From the NCBI RefSeq assembly GCF_025460765.1, contig NZ_JAMWEG010000001.1, positions 310,001-374,000 of the forward strand: a stretch of 64,000 nt of DNA, read 5' to 3'. Positions 63,387 through 64,000 of the stretch are shown in pieces. The position numbers were made by a program, and so were the translations under genes. The DNA comes from Micromonospora sp. MA102 (GTDB taxonomy: Bacteria; Actinomycetota; Actinomycetes; Mycobacteriales; Micromonosporaceae). Under the pieces are notes generated by a model. The model saw only the letters and a list, made by a program, of their open reading frames with translations, was not told the origin of the DNA and did no database searches. Each line of letters begins with the position of its first letter. Positions within the stretch are counted from its first letter, which is position 1.

Positions 63387-64000
63387 TGCCTAGCCCAGAC
63401 GTAGAAGGGGTTGAGAATTTCAGTAACGCTATCGTTGTAAAGCCTTGCCAGGCCTAGAGATGAGAAGAGGCCGGCTAGGTCAAGTTGGTTCTGACGCAAC
63501 TCTTCGTCGGATGGTCTGGGTGACATACTCCGCGTAAGATGGTTTGGGCCGAAGACGACGCCATATCTGGCGGCCATGCGAGCAAGCCATGTTGAGAAGG
63601 GGACCGTTTCCCCGTCGTCTTCGGACAACCCTGCCAGGATCAGCGCTGGCACCAAGGCAACCTCAACCCTCAGCCGGGCCGGCTTGCCGCGACGGGGTCC
63701 GACGAAGCCGCAGTGGCGTCCCACGGCCGCAAACCAGTCACGGGCTTTGTTGCCCATCGAGTCTTGAACGGATTCCTGAAGAGTGCGCGCCAAGGCGTCC
63801 AGTGGTTCGTGATCGATAGCCCAAACTCGGTACATCGCGGCCAGATCTTGGGGCGAGCGGGAGGTCCCTCCGCTCATTTTGGTCTTAGCTTTTACGTCCG
63901 CCAAGACCCTGAAAACATCGAGGGGTTCAATGTCCTGGGAACCAACCCTGCTCCTTACCTCATCCCGTAGGAGCGAACACAGCCACTCTTGGAAGTTGCC
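63383..64000 (-). CDS. Partial gene, upstream partner of the translocase/nuclease
   Basis: The frame is open from 63383 to the window edge with no stop. A TTG or internal ATG (63904 or 63877) would be possible starts but have no clear ribosome-binding site, so the gene probably begins outside the window. The visible C-terminus of about 206 residues is helical (DLAAMYRVWAIDHEPLDALARTLQESV; LARMAARYGVVFGPNHLTRS). It overlaps the translocase start by ATGA, so it belongs to the same operon. I cannot assign it to a known restriction subunit. Confidence 0.65.
   Translation of the reverse strand, partial: GNFQEWLCSLLRDEVRSRVGSQDIEPLDVFRVLADVKAKTKMSGGTSRSPQDLAAMYRVWAIDHEPLDALARTLQESVQDSMGNKARDWFAAVGRHCGFVGPRRGKPARLRVEVALVPALILAGLSEDDGETVPFSTWLARMAARYGVVFGPNHLTRSMSPRPSDEELRQNQLDLAGLFSSLGLARLYNDSVTEILNPFYVWARQ

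Noticed and set aside
63383..63904. The upstream partner as a complete 173-residue gene starting at TTG 63904
   Set aside because: The frame stays open to the window edge and no ribosome-binding site supports the TTG; it is more likely the end of a larger gene.

Overview
The window reads as chromosome of a very GC-rich actinomycete, most likely a member of the Micromonosporaceae (Micromonospora or a close relative). The grounds are strong G/C bias at third codon positions, many GTG starts, frequent ATGA/GTGA operon overlaps, GC-only terminator hairpins, typical actinomycete families (MmyB-type regulators, CU044_5270-type anti-sigma partner, BTAD/AAA-type regulators), and a run of SARSEPG-type repeats at one gene start that I associate with this family. 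The genus is an inference. No rRNA, tRNA, CRISPR array or intact insertion sequence was recognised.

Positions 1-28,000 are mostly ordinary accessory metabolism and regulation: a lipoprotein, a secreted zinc metallopeptidase, a DUF1697 protein, a Tat-exported metallo-hydrolase, a beta-lactamase-like hydrolase divergent from a LysR regulator, and several aldo/keto reductases and short-chain dehydrogenases (SDRs). Two of the SDRs sit divergently from MmyB-type regulators, the first over a perfect palindrome. There is also a DrrAB-like exporter, a 1,116-residue ATPase regulator, a small three-gene operon whose middle gene is frameshifted, and a two-component system divergent from a lipoprotein/HlyD-like/MacB-like export operon.

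Positions 28,100-36,900 look like a defence-type cluster. An ATPase with a NACHT-like P-loop and pentapeptide repeats is translationally coupled to a NERD-domain SF1 helicase. Both are divergent from a NYN-domain nuclease, which is followed by a two-helix membrane protein. Next to these lie a second SF1 helicase and an OGG-fold DNA glycosylase-like protein. I cannot match this set to a described system, and it is my main candidate for something new.

Positions 37,000-55,800 return to mixed metabolism: a VOC protein, aldo/keto reductase, methyltransferase, ECF sigma factor with partner, a hydrolase/MBL/HxlR group, a penicillin-acylase-family enzyme, a secreted NucA/NucB-PKD protein and an XRE/membrane/MDR operon. 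This stretch carries several gene remnants: an N-terminally truncated epimerase, a VOC stub, a SigJ-like remnant with a frameshift, and an unassigned fragment.

Positions 56,000-57,550 hold a three-gene operon and a short GntR repressor of the kind found on actinomycete integrative conjugative elements. From about 58,050 base composition drops visibly (lower GC, AT-rich codons). This acquired segment carries a 1,485-residue PD-(D/E)XK nuclease/FtsK-type translocase coupled to an upstream gene that runs off the window edge. It resembles a restriction or phage-defence operon such as the DptH type, but the assignment is not settled.
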